Assembly: GCF_002117145.1 (NCBI RefSeq)
Contig: NZ_CP008743.1
Span: forward strand, 1,488,001-1,552,000
DNA: 64,000 bases
Direction of reading: 5' to 3'
Origin: Candidatus Nucleicultrix amoebiphila FS5
GTDB taxonomy: Bacteria; Pseudomonadota; Alphaproteobacteria; Caedimonadales; Nucleicultricaceae
In this document: positions 35,370 to 44,537 of the stretch, piece by piece
Position numbering within the stretch: position 1 is the first letter of the stretch
Layout of the letters: the number at the start of each line of letters is the position of its first letter
The notes under the pieces: model-generated
What the model saw: the letters and a program-made list of their open reading frames with translations, nothing else
What the model was told of the DNA's origin: nothing
The model's database searches: none
Made by a program: the position numbers and the translations under genes

Positions 35370-36887
35370 ATGCGTTTGCTCTCCTTCCTGTTAATAGCCA
35401 TTACTTTTTTTGCACATCAAGAGATTAAAGCTTCTTTTGTTGAGGAAAGCCAATCTTTATCATCGATGGAAGTGGTTGTTAAACATGTCGGACAAGGTAA
35501 CTGTAATATTGTCAAATTTTTTAAAAAAGACGAAACTCCTCAGATTTTACTTTTTGATTGTGGTACATCTGCGCAAGAGCAAGAGGAGCGTTATACTTCT
35601 GCGCAAGCTCCTTTATCGCCTCCAAAAAGTCTTACGCTTCCTTCTACGCCGCCTTCAGTTAAAAAAAAGCATGATTTCTCTGAGACAGTGAGTGATGAAG
35701 ATTTTTATGAAGAAGAGTTTAAATCCAAAGATTTTATGCATGAAACGCGTGCCTATTTATCTGGAACCTTAGATTCCAAAACAAAACTAACTATTAAGAC
35801 AATTATTTCTTCACACCCTGATATCGATCACTATTCTTTGTTTCCTAAGCTTATTGATCCAATGCGAGATGTTGTTGAAAATCTTATTCTATGTGGGTTA
35901 CCACAACATTACACTGAATTTGGTGTGTTTAGAGAGTGGGTGAAAAACCTACAACAAGCTGGCACAAAAGTCTTTTTTCCCTGTTTTGGTAACCAACCTC
36001 AGGATAAAATTGATAATCTATTTACTGGCAATAGTACGCCGCCTTTCGCAAAATTTTATGCTTCAAAGCCAGGGGAGCAGGATGCTTATTTTGGGGATGC
36101 CCTTAATTTTGGTCCTGGATTTGTCCTCTCAGTTTTAAGTCTTAATGCCCCCGCAATTTATGAAGAAGACTTAGATCAGGTGATTCGTCGTGGCACAATC
36201 GAAGATGACAATGAAGATAGCATGGTTTTAAGGATAATGGATAAAGATAACAAACATGCTGTTTTGTTGACGGGAGACATGGCGATGCTTAATCAAAGGA
36301 GAATTCTGCCGCGCTATGCAAAAGAAGAAAATTTGCCTTTTTTACAATCTACTTTCTATGTTGCGAGTCACCATGGTGCCTCAACACATGGGTCTAATAG
36401 TTTTGAATTTTTATCGAAAGTAGAGCCTGCCTATATTTTGATCAGTAATGGACATAGTAAGAAATATAAACATCCTGATTATGCCTGTTACAAAATATTC
36501 AAAAATCTTAAGTCTCTGAAGAGAACGCAAAGACATAAAGTACTCGTAGGACCAAATCAAGGGAATATGAAAAAGAGTTTGAGAGAAACACATAAGGCCA
36601 TTTTTACAACACTTTCCAGTGGTGATATTATGCTTAAGATTGATCCTATTCAGGGGTATTCTGTTGGAACAGTCGTTGATAAAAAAATACAAGAAATCGT
36701 CATTGAGAAATCTTTTCTCTCTGCAGATACCTTAGAAGAAAATGAAGAGCAGACTCAAGAAAATGAATCACTCAATGAAAAAAATATTGAGCCTGACGCC
36801 AGTGTTGCTCAGAAGAAGAAAAGTATCAGAGAAAAATTGAGCCAAGAGAAAAACTCGACGGTAAAAAAACTTTTTTCGGAACTATAA
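35370..36887 (+). CDS. Exported ComEC-like metallo-beta-lactamase-fold protein
   Basis: The 505-residue product has a signal peptide (about 1-21) and then a ComEC/Rec2-type metallo-beta-lactamase domain. It starts EVVVKHVGQGNCNIVKF, with FDCGTS, and has the metal motif HPDIDH at 149-154, then VLLTGDMA, ASHHGAS and ILISNGHSKKYKHPD. A charged insertion lies at about 70-125, and the last 60 residues are Glu/Lys-rich. There is no ComEC channel. A secreted hydrolase for a phosphoester such as nucleic acid is plausible; the substrate is unknown. It lies 63 bases after the Sel1-like gene. Confidence 0.78.
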   Translation: MRLLSFLLIAITFFAHQEIKASFVEESQSLSSMEVVVKHVGQGNCNIVKFFKKDETPQILLFDCGTSAQEQEERYTSAQAPLSPPKSLTLPSTPPSVKKKHDFSETVSDEDFYEEEFKSKDFMHETRAYLSGTLDSKTKLTIKTIISSHPDIDHYSLFPKLIDPMRDVVENLILCGLPQHYTEFGVFREWVKNLQQAGTKVFFPCFGNQPQDKIDNLFTGNSTPPFAKFYASKPGEQDAYFGDALNFGPGFVLSVLSLNAPAIYEEDLDQVIRRGTIEDDNEDSMVLRIMDKDNKHAVLLTGDMAMLNQRRILPRYAKEENLPFLQSTFYVASHHGASTHGSNSFEFLSKVEPAYILISNGHSKKYKHPDYACYKIFKNLKSLKRTQRHKVLVGPNQGNMKKSLRETHKAIFTTLSSGDIMLKIDPIQGYSVGTVVDKKIQEIVIEKSFLSADTLEENEEQTQENESLNEKNIEPDASVAQKKKSIREKLSQEKNSTVKKLFSEL

Positions 36888-36936
36888 AATTTTTTTAAAG
36901 GCGCTATTTTAAGTGCTAGTCTCCATGTATTCCTTT

Positions 36937-38319
36937 TTAGTTCTTTGACGGCACATCCCATTGCTGATGGGGATGCATTTCAGTTAATTTTTGATAAAGC
37001 TCACGCATGGTGGATGTCTCATGCTCAGTATTATTCAGAAGGTCTTTTATGTTGAAGAGTCTTGTTTTTAAGGATTCAATATCGTCTTTCGAAAAAGCAG
37101 TCTGTGAAAGTTTAATAATTGAAAGAAAACGTTCTGCAGACCATCCCTTTACTATTTCTATGGCATGCGTTGTAAGGGGGGAGTCAATATGGGGAAGGTA
37201 TAAAAAGAACGGCAGAGTTGTCCAATTTGGATTGACTGGTTCATGAGCTCTCATACTGACTGACTCAGTAAGAGAATGTTCTGTATCGATTTGGATCAGC
37301 TTTGATTGAGTATCACTAATAAGTGTAATTTGACAGTTACTGTTATGCAAATCTCGATGATAGAGAAGGTACCAGGTTAAAAAATGCAGGCTAATATGCT
37401 CTTGATCAAAGCTTTTTAGAAAAGCATTTGCCAGCTCAGGTTCTGTCAGTAATTGTATCGCTCTAAAAGCATTCTCGAAAGAAAGTGTGTTGCCATAAGG
37501 AGGATTTTGGAAAGGAATCATTTGACGGGCTTTTTGAAAAAATAATTTGAGGACACTCGTACCATTTTCTTCATAATCTTTGGGTTTGAGAGCAATGTAT
37601 TTTTCTAAGGTCCCCGATAAGTGTTTATACCTTATTATTGGAGACTGTCCGGCAATTGAGGTGAAAATGCGTGCAGCTGGGGCAACCACAGTATGAAGGC
37701 CAGCGGCTTCTGCAAGCTGATAATAGAGTTCTTCTCGATCAACAGAGCGTTTATTTGCATAGTCATTAGGTTCATCGTTGAGCCTTGGCTTGAAAACAGC
37801 AATTATAGTATCTTCATCATCTTTGATCTCATAAAAACCATGGATATTTTCAACAAATTTTGATTTTCGAGAAGCGAGAATCTCTGTAGCTTTCAACTGC
37901 CATTCTTGTTGATCACCGCTTCTTATCCACCAATAGATTGCATATTGTTGAGAAAAGTTATCAATAGTCTTGAGTGTTTCCGCAACCTTAAATTTTCGAA
38001 TGCTGTTCAAGAGATCGTTTAAATCTGTTGCTACATCTAATTCACTCCATGCTTTCCAAGTTACTTGAGACTCTTCTATGGATTCTTCGGTATAGGGGTC
38101 ATAGGAAGGATTTTCTCTTCGACGTTTCGCTCTTTCTCGATCTGCTAAAGTTTCAAGGACGTGATGAATTTTGCAACGCAACTTGTACTCATTTGATGAC
38201 TCGGATTCAGTTTGTTCAAAGGGGGTGTCATGATATCGAAAGCCACTCGAAGAGAGCGCAGAGGGGATATATAAGACAAAAAATAAAAAGCACCAGAACG
38301 TAGCGTGGAGTATCTGCAT
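36937..38319 (-). CDS. Exported PI3/4-kinase-like protein (putative secreted kinase)
   Basis: The 460-residue product has a signal peptide (about 1-23). Motifs in order recall type II phosphatidylinositol 4-kinases. AVFKPRLNDEPN (Lys177, likely ATP-binding) matches the family's VFKPKxEEP. VDREELYYQLAEAAG supplies the helix Glu. LTWYLLYHRDLHNSN (Asp323, Asn328) matches the catalytic loop. LIQIDTEHS (Asp345) matches the metal-binding Asp, and NPNWTTLPFF follows as in that family. The N-terminal 150 residues are unknown. It may phosphorylate a lipid or protein outside the cell; this is inference. It is the only minus-strand gene in its cluster. Confidence 0.6.
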   Translation of the reverse strand: MQILHATFWCFLFFVLYIPSALSSSGFRYHDTPFEQTESESSNEYKLRCKIHHVLETLADRERAKRRRENPSYDPYTEESIEESQVTWKAWSELDVATDLNDLLNSIRKFKVAETLKTIDNFSQQYAIYWWIRSGDQQEWQLKATEILASRKSKFVENIHGFYEIKDDEDTIIAVFKPRLNDEPNDYANKRSVDREELYYQLAEAAGLHTVVAPAARIFTSIAGQSPIIRYKHLSGTLEKYIALKPKDYEENGTSVLKLFFQKARQMIPFQNPPYGNTLSFENAFRAIQLLTEPELANAFLKSFDQEHISLHFLTWYLLYHRDLHNSNCQITLISDTQSKLIQIDTEHSLTESVSMRAHEPVNPNWTTLPFFLYLPHIDSPLTTHAIEIVKGWSAERFLSIIKLSQTAFSKDDIESLKTRLFNIKDLLNNTEHETSTMRELYQKLTEMHPHQQWDVPSKN

Positions 38320-38490
38320 AGAGACTCATTACCCATGAATAATTTTTGAAGATAATGACTCTTGTTTCGTAAAGAAGTTCTTAAAAAATCTTTCTCAAGG
38401 AAAAAATAAACTTTTTAGAAACCTTTATTAAAGAAGGTTAACATTGACAATTGTTGTCGTTCTTAAGCAAAAATTTAACAGGAGGACACC

Positions 38491-39177
38491 ATGAGATTCA
38501 TCAAAAGTGTATCAATGATTGCATTTAGCGTGTTATTGACAAATCCTTCCTACGTGAGTGCGAGTGATTTACCAAAAGAAACTGATGAAAGTGAGGAAGT
38601 TGAAAAAATATCAAAACAAGTTACAGAATTAAAAATAAAAGAAGACTCTAAAACAGGAGAATCTTCTGTAGTCGCCAAACCAATTGGTGGGGGGATAGGG
38701 TATAGATTAACTAATTATGCTTTTACTTGGAGAAGTCCCGAAATTGAGATGGCAAAATTCTTTACCCTTACATTGAACAAGCTTCTTGAATTTATTGAAG
38801 AAGACGATGATTACGAAAGTATCGTTGGGAAGTATTTCGCTTATAAAACTGGCGATAAAGAAGGTGCTAGTAACTTTTATGAAGGATATTTAATATTTGA
38901 TGGGTTAGAATATGGTAAAGCCAATCATAAATTCATTAGCCCACAACAAGGTTGGCAACCAAGCCCCGATGAAGTTCCTTTGCAAGAAAAATTAAAACCA
39001 CATGCCTTTATTAAACCTCTTGTCCAAAAAATGAAGTTACCCACAACTTTCTTGAAGGGGACGCCAACCAAGGATGATCTTTCCAAGACCAACATTGTAT
39101 ATGTAATGTATAGCGAATCTGGCACGCGTTATGTACGTGTGAAAGCTCACCGCGATACTAAGATTGACGATCTATAA
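38491..39177 (+). CDS. Exported protein of unknown function
   Basis: The 228-residue product has a signal peptide (about 1-25, ending VSAS), a Glu/Lys-rich stretch (about 30-60), then a compact, likely beta-rich part with GIGYRLTNYAFTWRS, DYESIVGKYFAYKTGDKEG and NIVYVMYSESGTRYVRVKAHRD. I recognise no family. A strong GGAGG lies six bases before the ATG, so it is probably well translated. A hairpin (39201-39218) separates it from the next exported gene. Confidence 0.6.
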   Translation: MRFIKSVSMIAFSVLLTNPSYVSASDLPKETDESEEVEKISKQVTELKIKEDSKTGESSVVAKPIGGGIGYRLTNYAFTWRSPEIEMAKFFTLTLNKLLEFIEEDDDYESIVGKYFAYKTGDKEGASNFYEGYLIFDGLEYGKANHKFISPQQGWQPSPDEVPLQEKLKPHAFIKPLVQKMKLPTTFLKGTPTKDDLSKTNIVYVMYSESGTRYVRVKAHRDTKIDDL

Positions 39178-39200
39178 GAGAGCTTTTTAGAAAGATTGTC

Positions 39201-39218
39201 CCTTATTGATGAATAAGG
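39201..39218 (+). repeat. Short inverted repeat between two exported-protein genes
   Basis: CCTTATT (39201-39207) and AATAAGG (39212-39218) form a perfect 7-bp stem with a GATG loop. No T-tract follows, so it is not a typical terminator. Confidence 0.4.
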
Positions 39219-39255
39219 TAAACTGAAAAATAAAAAAACAGGTAGGGGACATCTT

Positions 39256-39834
39256 ATGAAAAAGGACTTATTAAAAGCAGGGTTGGTTTTGTTATTGGTT
39301 GGGAGTGGGGGAACGTCAGTAAGCTTTGCGGCTCCTGCACCATTAAACGAAGATCAAATTGAAGTCCTTGAATCAATGCCAACAGGTGACCATCCAATTT
39401 TACCTCCAGATAGGCAATTTACGTATAAAAATCAACGATCAACTCAGATAACTGCTAATACTTTGGAAGCTACGGATGAATCTGCGTTAGAGCAAACGGG
39501 CATTTTTGCGAGGTTTTTTGAAAGCGTAAAACTATTTATCCTTGTTAATATTGCAACTAAAAATCCTTCAATTATTGATAATACGGATGATGAGCTTTCT
39601 CAATTAGCAAATTCACATATTGAAGCTTACCTTTTGAACCATAATAGCCCTCGCGCAAAGACTTTTAAAGAGAGCGTTAATGAATGCTCAACAAGAAATC
39701 TTTGTGAAGAAACAATTGCCAAAGAAGAGCTTAGCGCAATTTTACGCGAACAAAAGAGAGAGCTTGCAGCTTACATCAGAATGCATTCAAGTCCTTATAT
39801 CAAACACAAAGCTTCTTCGAGTTCTGGATCTTAA
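39256..39834 (+). CDS. Exported protein of unknown function
   Basis: The 192-residue product has a signal peptide (about 1-24, ending SFAA) and a mature part that is mainly helical and charged, ending in a Ser-rich tail. Two Cys (in NECSTRNLCEE) could form a disulphide. No family is recognised. It follows the 38491 gene on the same strand, 78 bases away. About 190 bases without a gene follow before sdhC. Confidence 0.55.
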   Translation: MKKDLLKAGLVLLLVGSGGTSVSFAAPAPLNEDQIEVLESMPTGDHPILPPDRQFTYKNQRSTQITANTLEATDESALEQTGIFARFFESVKLFILVNIATKNPSIIDNTDDELSQLANSHIEAYLLNHNSPRAKTFKESVNECSTRNLCEETIAKEELSAILREQKRELAAYIRMHSSPYIKHKASSSSGS

Positions 39835-40027
39835 GAGATAAAAGGTTTGAAGCGCTAATAAAAATTGAAGAGGCTATCAACCAATCTTTGAGTTTCTAAA
39901 ATACTTTAAGGCGAAGAGAAAAGTTATATCTATTTTGTCTAAGGCATTTAAGATATTAGAGCTCTCTTGCTATTCTAAAGGATTTGCGTCAAAATATGGC
40001 CATAAAACATAACAGAAGGGCCATTTT

Positions 40028-40399
40028 GTGCAGAATAAAACACGTCCTCTTTCCCCCCACTTGCAGATCTACCGTTGGCAATTAACTTCAGTATTGTCTA
40101 TCACCCATCGGGCAACAGGTTTGTTTTTAAGTTTAGGAATCTTAGTTTATCTAGCATGGTTGATTGCGCTATTGAACTCTGAGAGTTACGATACTTTTCA
40201 AATGTTTTTTCAGACTATTCCTGGACGCCTTTTAATGTTTGGATGGGTGTTTTCTTTTTTTTATCATTTAGCAAATGGTATTCGTCATTTGTTCTGGGAT
40301 GCTGGTTATGGATTTGAACTCAGAACGACATATATTTCGGGCTGGGTGGTTGTGGGTGTTGCTTTTGCGTTGACGCTTGCTTTTGCATTGGGATCTTAG
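40028..40399 (+). CDS. sdhC: Succinate dehydrogenase cytochrome b556 subunit
   Basis: The 123-residue membrane protein starts with GTG, seven bases behind AGAAGGG. It has RPLSPHLQIYRWQ, SITHRATG (Ser and Arg near the quinone site) and a haem His in HLANGIRHLFWD. Three hydrophobic segments are seen. It anchors SdhAB and holds haem b with SdhD. It is the first gene of sdhCDAB. Confidence 0.95.
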   Translation: MQNKTRPLSPHLQIYRWQLTSVLSITHRATGLFLSLGILVYLAWLIALLNSESYDTFQMFFQTIPGRLLMFGWVFSFFYHLANGIRHLFWDAGYGFELRTTYISGWVVVGVAFALTLAFALGS

Positions 40400-40408
40400 G
40401 AGAAACAG

Positions 40409-40825
40409 ATGGAACTAACTCGCAAATATAGATCTCCTCTTGCTCAAGTCAAACATTTAGGTTCCGCTAAGCATGGCACAACTCATTGGTTGTTACAGCG
40501 TATAACCGCCTTGATGATTATTCCTTTGGGAGTTTGGTTTTTTTTGAACCTACTCAATCATATGCGCTCAGACTATGATACCGTAATGGCTTGGTTTACA
40601 AGTCCCCTTAATTTAATAGGTAATCTAGTCTTTTTTATTACAGCCTTATTCCATGCAGTTCTGGGCATTCAAGTAGTGATTGAAGATTATATTCACCAGC
40701 AAGGTATCCGTTTTGCGCTGCTTTGGACTTTAAAGGTAGGTGCTGTGATTTCTGGCGCTGTAGCTATTGCTGTAATGGTTTGGCTGTTTATGGATCAGCT
40801 GCTTCATCCTACACAATTAGATTGA
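40409..40825 (+). CDS. sdhD: Succinate dehydrogenase membrane anchor subunit
   Basis: The 138-residue protein has HWLLQRITALMIIPLGVWF and ALFHAVLGIQVVIEDYIH. Both are typical of alphaproteobacterial SdhD, with the haem-ligand His and quinone-site Asp-Tyr in the latter. Three membrane segments. It lies nine bases after sdhC. Confidence 0.94.
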   Translation: MELTRKYRSPLAQVKHLGSAKHGTTHWLLQRITALMIIPLGVWFFLNLLNHMRSDYDTVMAWFTSPLNLIGNLVFFITALFHAVLGIQVVIEDYIHQQGIRFALLWTLKVGAVISGAVAIAVMVWLFMDQLLHPTQLD

Positions 40826-40843
40826 TTTTTTGGAATAAAGAAT

Positions 40844-42634
40844 ATGGTTAAAGATTATAAAATTATTGATCACACCTATGATGTTGTCATTGTTGGCGCT
40901 GGGGGAGCAGGGTTACGCGCTGCTTTGGGGATGAGTGCTGCTGGACTTTCTACCGCATGTATTACAAAAGTTTTTCCTACGCGAAGCCATACAGTTTCTG
41001 CTCAAGGAGGTATTTGTGCTGCCCTTGATAATATGGGGGACGGAGATCATTGGAAGTATCATATGTATGATACAGTCAAGGGCTCGGACTGGCTAGGTGA
41101 TCAAGATGCGATAGAATATATGTGTCGCAATGCTATGTCTTCAGTGATTGAGCTTGAGCATTTGGGCGTGCCTTTTTCACGCAATGATGAAGGAAAAATT
41201 TTTCAGCGTCAATTTGGTGGACATACTGTTAGAAAAGGTGAAGCGATGGCACGTCGTGCCTGTGCTGCAGCAGATCGTACGGGACATGCAATTTTACATA
41301 CTCTCTATCAGCAATGTCTAAAGCATAAAACAAAGTTTTTTATTGAGTATTTTGCACTAGACTTGATTATGGATGAAGAGGGGAGCTGTCGTGGTGTGAT
41401 GGCGTGGTGCCTCGAAGATGGAACACTTCATCGTTTTTCAGCGCACATGGTTGTGATTGCAACGGGTGGTTACGGTCGTGCCTATTTCTCTTGTACAGGA
41501 GCTCATACGTGTACGGGTGATGGTAATGGGATGGTGTTGAGAGCTGGATTACCTTTACAAGATATGGAGTTTATTCAATTTCACCCCACAGGTATTTATG
41601 GGGCAGGGTGCTTGATTACTGAAGGTGTGCGTGGAGAAGGTGGATACTTAACGAACTCAGAGGGCGAAAGGTTTATGGAACGTTACGCGCCTAAAGCCAA
41701 AGATTTGGCGTCTCGAGATGTTGTAAGTAGAGCGTGTACCATAGAAATTCACGAAGGTCGAGGGTGTGGTCCAAACAAAGACTTTGTTTTGTTACATCTC
41801 GAGCACCTTGATCCGCACTTGATTCATGAACGTTTACCGGGAATTGCTGAAACTGCCAGCATCTTTGGTGGGGTAGATGTGACAAAAGAACCTATTCCTG
41901 TATTACCTACGGTACATTACAATATGGGAGGTATCCCAACTAATTATCATGCAGAAGTGATTAATCCTACGTCAAAGGATCCAGATCGTGTGGTACAGGG
42001 GCTTATGGCAATTGGGGAAGCAGCTTGTGTTTCTGTTCATGGCGCTAATCGTTTAGGGGCTAATTCACTTCTCGATCTCGTTGTATTTGGAAGAGCTGCT
42101 GCTTTGAGAGCTGCTGAGTTAATTAAGTCCAATAGCTCTCACAAACCTCTTGCAAAAGATGCAGGTAGTGAAGCGATTGCGCGCTTTGATCGTTTAAGAA
42201 ACTCAAAAGGATCAAAGCCAACAGCCAATATTTTGAAGGATATGCAGAAAACTATGCAGGCTCATTGTTCTGTGTTTCGAAAAGAAGAAATTCTGAAAAC
42301 TGGCATTGAAAAAATGCAGAATGTTATTGATTCAATGAAGGATATTAAAGTATCCGATCGTTCCATGATTTGGAATACAGATTTAGTGGAAGCTTTAGAA
42401 CTCGAGAATCTTTTAGGGCAATCTTTGGCTTCGCTTCATTCCGCAGTGGCTCGTCAAGAAAGTCGGGGGGCTCACGCGCGTGATGATTTTCCAGAGCGCG
42501 ATGATGACAAGTGGTTAAAACATACGGTTGCTTGGGTAGATGAACAAAAGGTGCGTCTCGATTATCGTCCTGTGCATTTAAATACATTAACCGATGAAGT
42601 GGAATCAGTTCCGCTTGCTAAACGAGTTTATTAG
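40844..42634 (+). CDS. sdhA: Succinate dehydrogenase flavoprotein subunit
   Basis: The 596-residue protein has the FAD-binding [16 protein letters not shown], the flavin-linking His in [21 protein letters not shown], and the active-site [11 protein letters not shown] and [15 protein letters not shown]. It oxidises succinate to fumarate in the TCA cycle and respiratory chain. Full length for the family. Confidence 0.98.
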   Translation: MVKDYKIIDHTYDVVIVGAGGAGLRAALGMSAAGLSTACITKVFPTRSHTVSAQGGICAALDNMGDGDHWKYHMYDTVKGSDWLGDQDAIEYMCRNAMSSVIELEHLGVPFSRNDEGKIFQRQFGGHTVRKGEAMARRACAAADRTGHAILHTLYQQCLKHKTKFFIEYFALDLIMDEEGSCRGVMAWCLEDGTLHRFSAHMVVIATGGYGRAYFSCTGAHTCTGDGNGMVLRAGLPLQDMEFIQFHPTGIYGAGCLITEGVRGEGGYLTNSEGERFMERYAPKAKDLASRDVVSRACTIEIHEGRGCGPNKDFVLLHLEHLDPHLIHERLPGIAETASIFGGVDVTKEPIPVLPTVHYNMGGIPTNYHAEVINPTSKDPDRVVQGLMAIGEAACVSVHGANRLGANSLLDLVVFGRAAALRAAELIKSNSSHKPLAKDAGSEAIARFDRLRNSKGSKPTANILKDMQKTMQAHCSVFRKEEILKTGIEKMQNVIDSMKDIKVSDRSMIWNTDLVEALELENLLGQSLASLHSAVARQESRGAHARDDFPERDDDKWLKHTVAWVDEQKVRLDYRPVHLNTLTDEVESVPLAKRVY

Positions 42635-42646
42635 GAGGAGCTTAGT

Positions 42647-43432
42647 ATGGTTGAATTTACGCTTCCCAAAAATTCTAAAGTAAAAACGGGTAAGACCTAT
42701 AAAGCCTCAGAAGGCCTAAAGAATATCAAAACGTTTCAAATTTATCGCTATGATCCTGATCAACCGGATCAAAATCCCCGTGTAGATACCTATGAAGTAG
42801 ACCTTGATACTTGTGGACCTATGGTTCTTGACGCTTTGGGGAAAATTAAAGGGGAGATAGATAGCACCTTAACATATCGTCGTTCCTGCCGTGAAGGAGT
42901 GTGTGGTAGTTGTTCTATGAATATTGACGGAACCAATACTTTGGCTTGTATAAAACCCATTGCTGAGATTTCTGGAACAATTAAAATTTATCCTTTACCG
43001 CATATGCCAGTGATTAAAGATTTGGTTCCTGATCTGACGCTTGCTTATGCTCAGTATGAATCTATGGAGCCTTGGTTAAAGTCTTCATCTGCTGATGAAC
43101 CTGATAAAGAACGTTTGCAAAGCCCCGAAGAACGGGCCAAATTAGACGGTCTATGGGAATGCATCTTGTGTTTTTGTTGCTCTACAAGTTGTCCAAGTTA
43201 TTGGTGGAACGGTGATCGTTACTTAGGTCCGGCGACTCTTTTGCAAGCTCATCGCTGGATTCAAGATAGTCGTGATGATGCAACAGGAGAGCGTCTAGAT
43301 AATTTAGAAGATCCTTTTAAGCTTTATCGTTGTCATACGATTATGAATTGTACAAAGACTTGTCCTAAGCACTTAAACCCTGCTCAATCTATTGCTGATA
43401 TTAAAAAGAAGATGGTTGAACGACAAGGTTAG
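42647..43432 (+). CDS. sdhB: Succinate dehydrogenase iron-sulfur subunit
   Basis: The 261-residue protein carries the 2Fe-2S motif [15 protein letters not shown] and ACIKPI, then [17 protein letters not shown] and [17 protein letters not shown] for the 4Fe-4S and 3Fe-4S clusters. It passes electrons from SdhA to quinone. GGAGG precedes the start. Its stop lies two bases from the end of the convergent LysR gene. Confidence 0.98.
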   Translation: MVEFTLPKNSKVKTGKTYKASEGLKNIKTFQIYRYDPDQPDQNPRVDTYEVDLDTCGPMVLDALGKIKGEIDSTLTYRRSCREGVCGSCSMNIDGTNTLACIKPIAEISGTIKIYPLPHMPVIKDLVPDLTLAYAQYESMEPWLKSSSADEPDKERLQSPEERAKLDGLWECILCFCCSTSCPSYWWNGDRYLGPATLLQAHRWIQDSRDDATGERLDNLEDPFKLYRCHTIMNCTKTCPKHLNPAQSIADIKKKMVERQG

Positions 43433-43434
43433 GT

Positions 43435-44307
43435 TTAAGAAGCGTAAAAGGATTTCATCAAATAGTCCCGTATAATCTTTAAACGGCGATTTTTGGCACA
43501 TTCTTTTGCATAGATTAAATAAAGGTCAACGGTTATTTTTTTAAGTTTAGGCAAAACTTCAATAAGTCCTGTGTGAGCTAGGTCCTGATAATTATCCGGT
43601 AACTCAATGATGCCTAAGTCACATTTAGCCGCTTGTATTAAAGCTGATGGAGAATTTACTCTTAAAGTAGGGAGAGTTTTATCTTTAACATTGCTCTGAA
43701 AATGAGTGTTAAGAGGTGAGGTATCAGTAGTCTTCTGATCAAAACAAATCAAACGATGATGAACTAACTCTTCTTTAGATTGAGGTATGCCGTATTGCTT
43801 TAAATATGCAGGACTAGCATAAAACCTTAAAGGTACTGAGATCATGTATTTTTGAATACAATCTTGTCTGCCGGCAGCAAATGGTCTGAGGGCAGCATCA
43901 TAGTTGCCCAGATCATCTATGCGTTCTGATTCAAAGATTGATAGAGAGACTCTAGGATAGTCTTTTAGAAATTTTTCAATATGCTGCATAATCCATGAAC
44001 CTCCTAAATAAGGAGACACAAGAATTTTAATCTCTCCTTGAAGTTCCGCAGATTCTTCTTTCAGAAGATTCTCAGCAGCTTTAGCTGTTTCAAATATGCG
44101 TTCTGCATGTTCAAAAAGGATAGTACCTTCTTGAGTCAGAGAAACGCCTGCCGATAATCTTTTGAAAAGCTTTATTTTGAGACGCTTCTCAAGATCAATA
44201 ATTTGTCGACTTAAAGAAGATTGACTAATATTTAAGTGTTGACCAGCGTTTGTAAAGCTGCCTGCTTTAGCCACATGATAAAATATTTTAAGTTTTTCCC
44301 AATTCAT
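43435..44307 (-). CDS. LysR-family transcriptional regulator
   Basis: The 290-residue protein has the LysR helix-turn-helix at the N terminus (FYHVAKAGSFTNAGQHL, NISQSSLSRQIIDLEKRL) and a two-lobed effector domain with PSALIQAAKCDLGIIELPD. The C terminus has LYLIYAKECAKNRRLKIIRDYL. The target is unknown. murJ is divergent across a 230-base gap containing a 13-base palindrome, so murJ or the gene itself could be regulated. Confidence 0.85.
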   Translation of the reverse strand: MNWEKLKIFYHVAKAGSFTNAGQHLNISQSSLSRQIIDLEKRLKIKLFKRLSAGVSLTQEGTILFEHAERIFETAKAAENLLKEESAELQGEIKILVSPYLGGSWIMQHIEKFLKDYPRVSLSIFESERIDDLGNYDAALRPFAAGRQDCIQKYMISVPLRFYASPAYLKQYGIPQSKEELVHHRLICFDQKTTDTSPLNTHFQSNVKDKTLPTLRVNSPSALIQAAKCDLGIIELPDNYQDLAHTGLIEVLPKLKKITVDLYLIYAKECAKNRRLKIIRDYLMKSFYAS

Positions 44308-44389
44308 CTTTTTTTTAATTCTTTGAATATTAAGCCTCTGTTAGGAACATGTAGGAGCGAAAGAAGATGAATTCAAAATCAAAATATCG

Positions 44390-44402
44390 ATCACTAGGTG
44401 AT
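44390..44402. promoter_or_regulatory. Palindrome upstream of the LysR gene
   Basis: ATCACTAGGTGAT reads as ATCAC and GTGAT around TAG, 82 bases upstream of the LysR start in the gap shared with murJ. It may be an operator, but does not fit the canonical T-N11-A box. Confidence 0.3.
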
Positions 44403-44537
44403 TTTATGTGAAATTAAGATGTTCTCGGGAAAATTATTGATTCTTTTCTTTACAACTCCCCATCAGATGCGCTATTTCGAGAGGAAGAGCTGAAAAAAAT
44501 GAACCATCCTTAAGGCAGAGCAGTTTGGGGTAAATTC

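Noticed and set aside
38444-38473. TTGACA upstream of the 38491 gene as a promoter
   Set aside because: The -35 is perfect, but no acceptable -10 lies 16-18 bases downstream.
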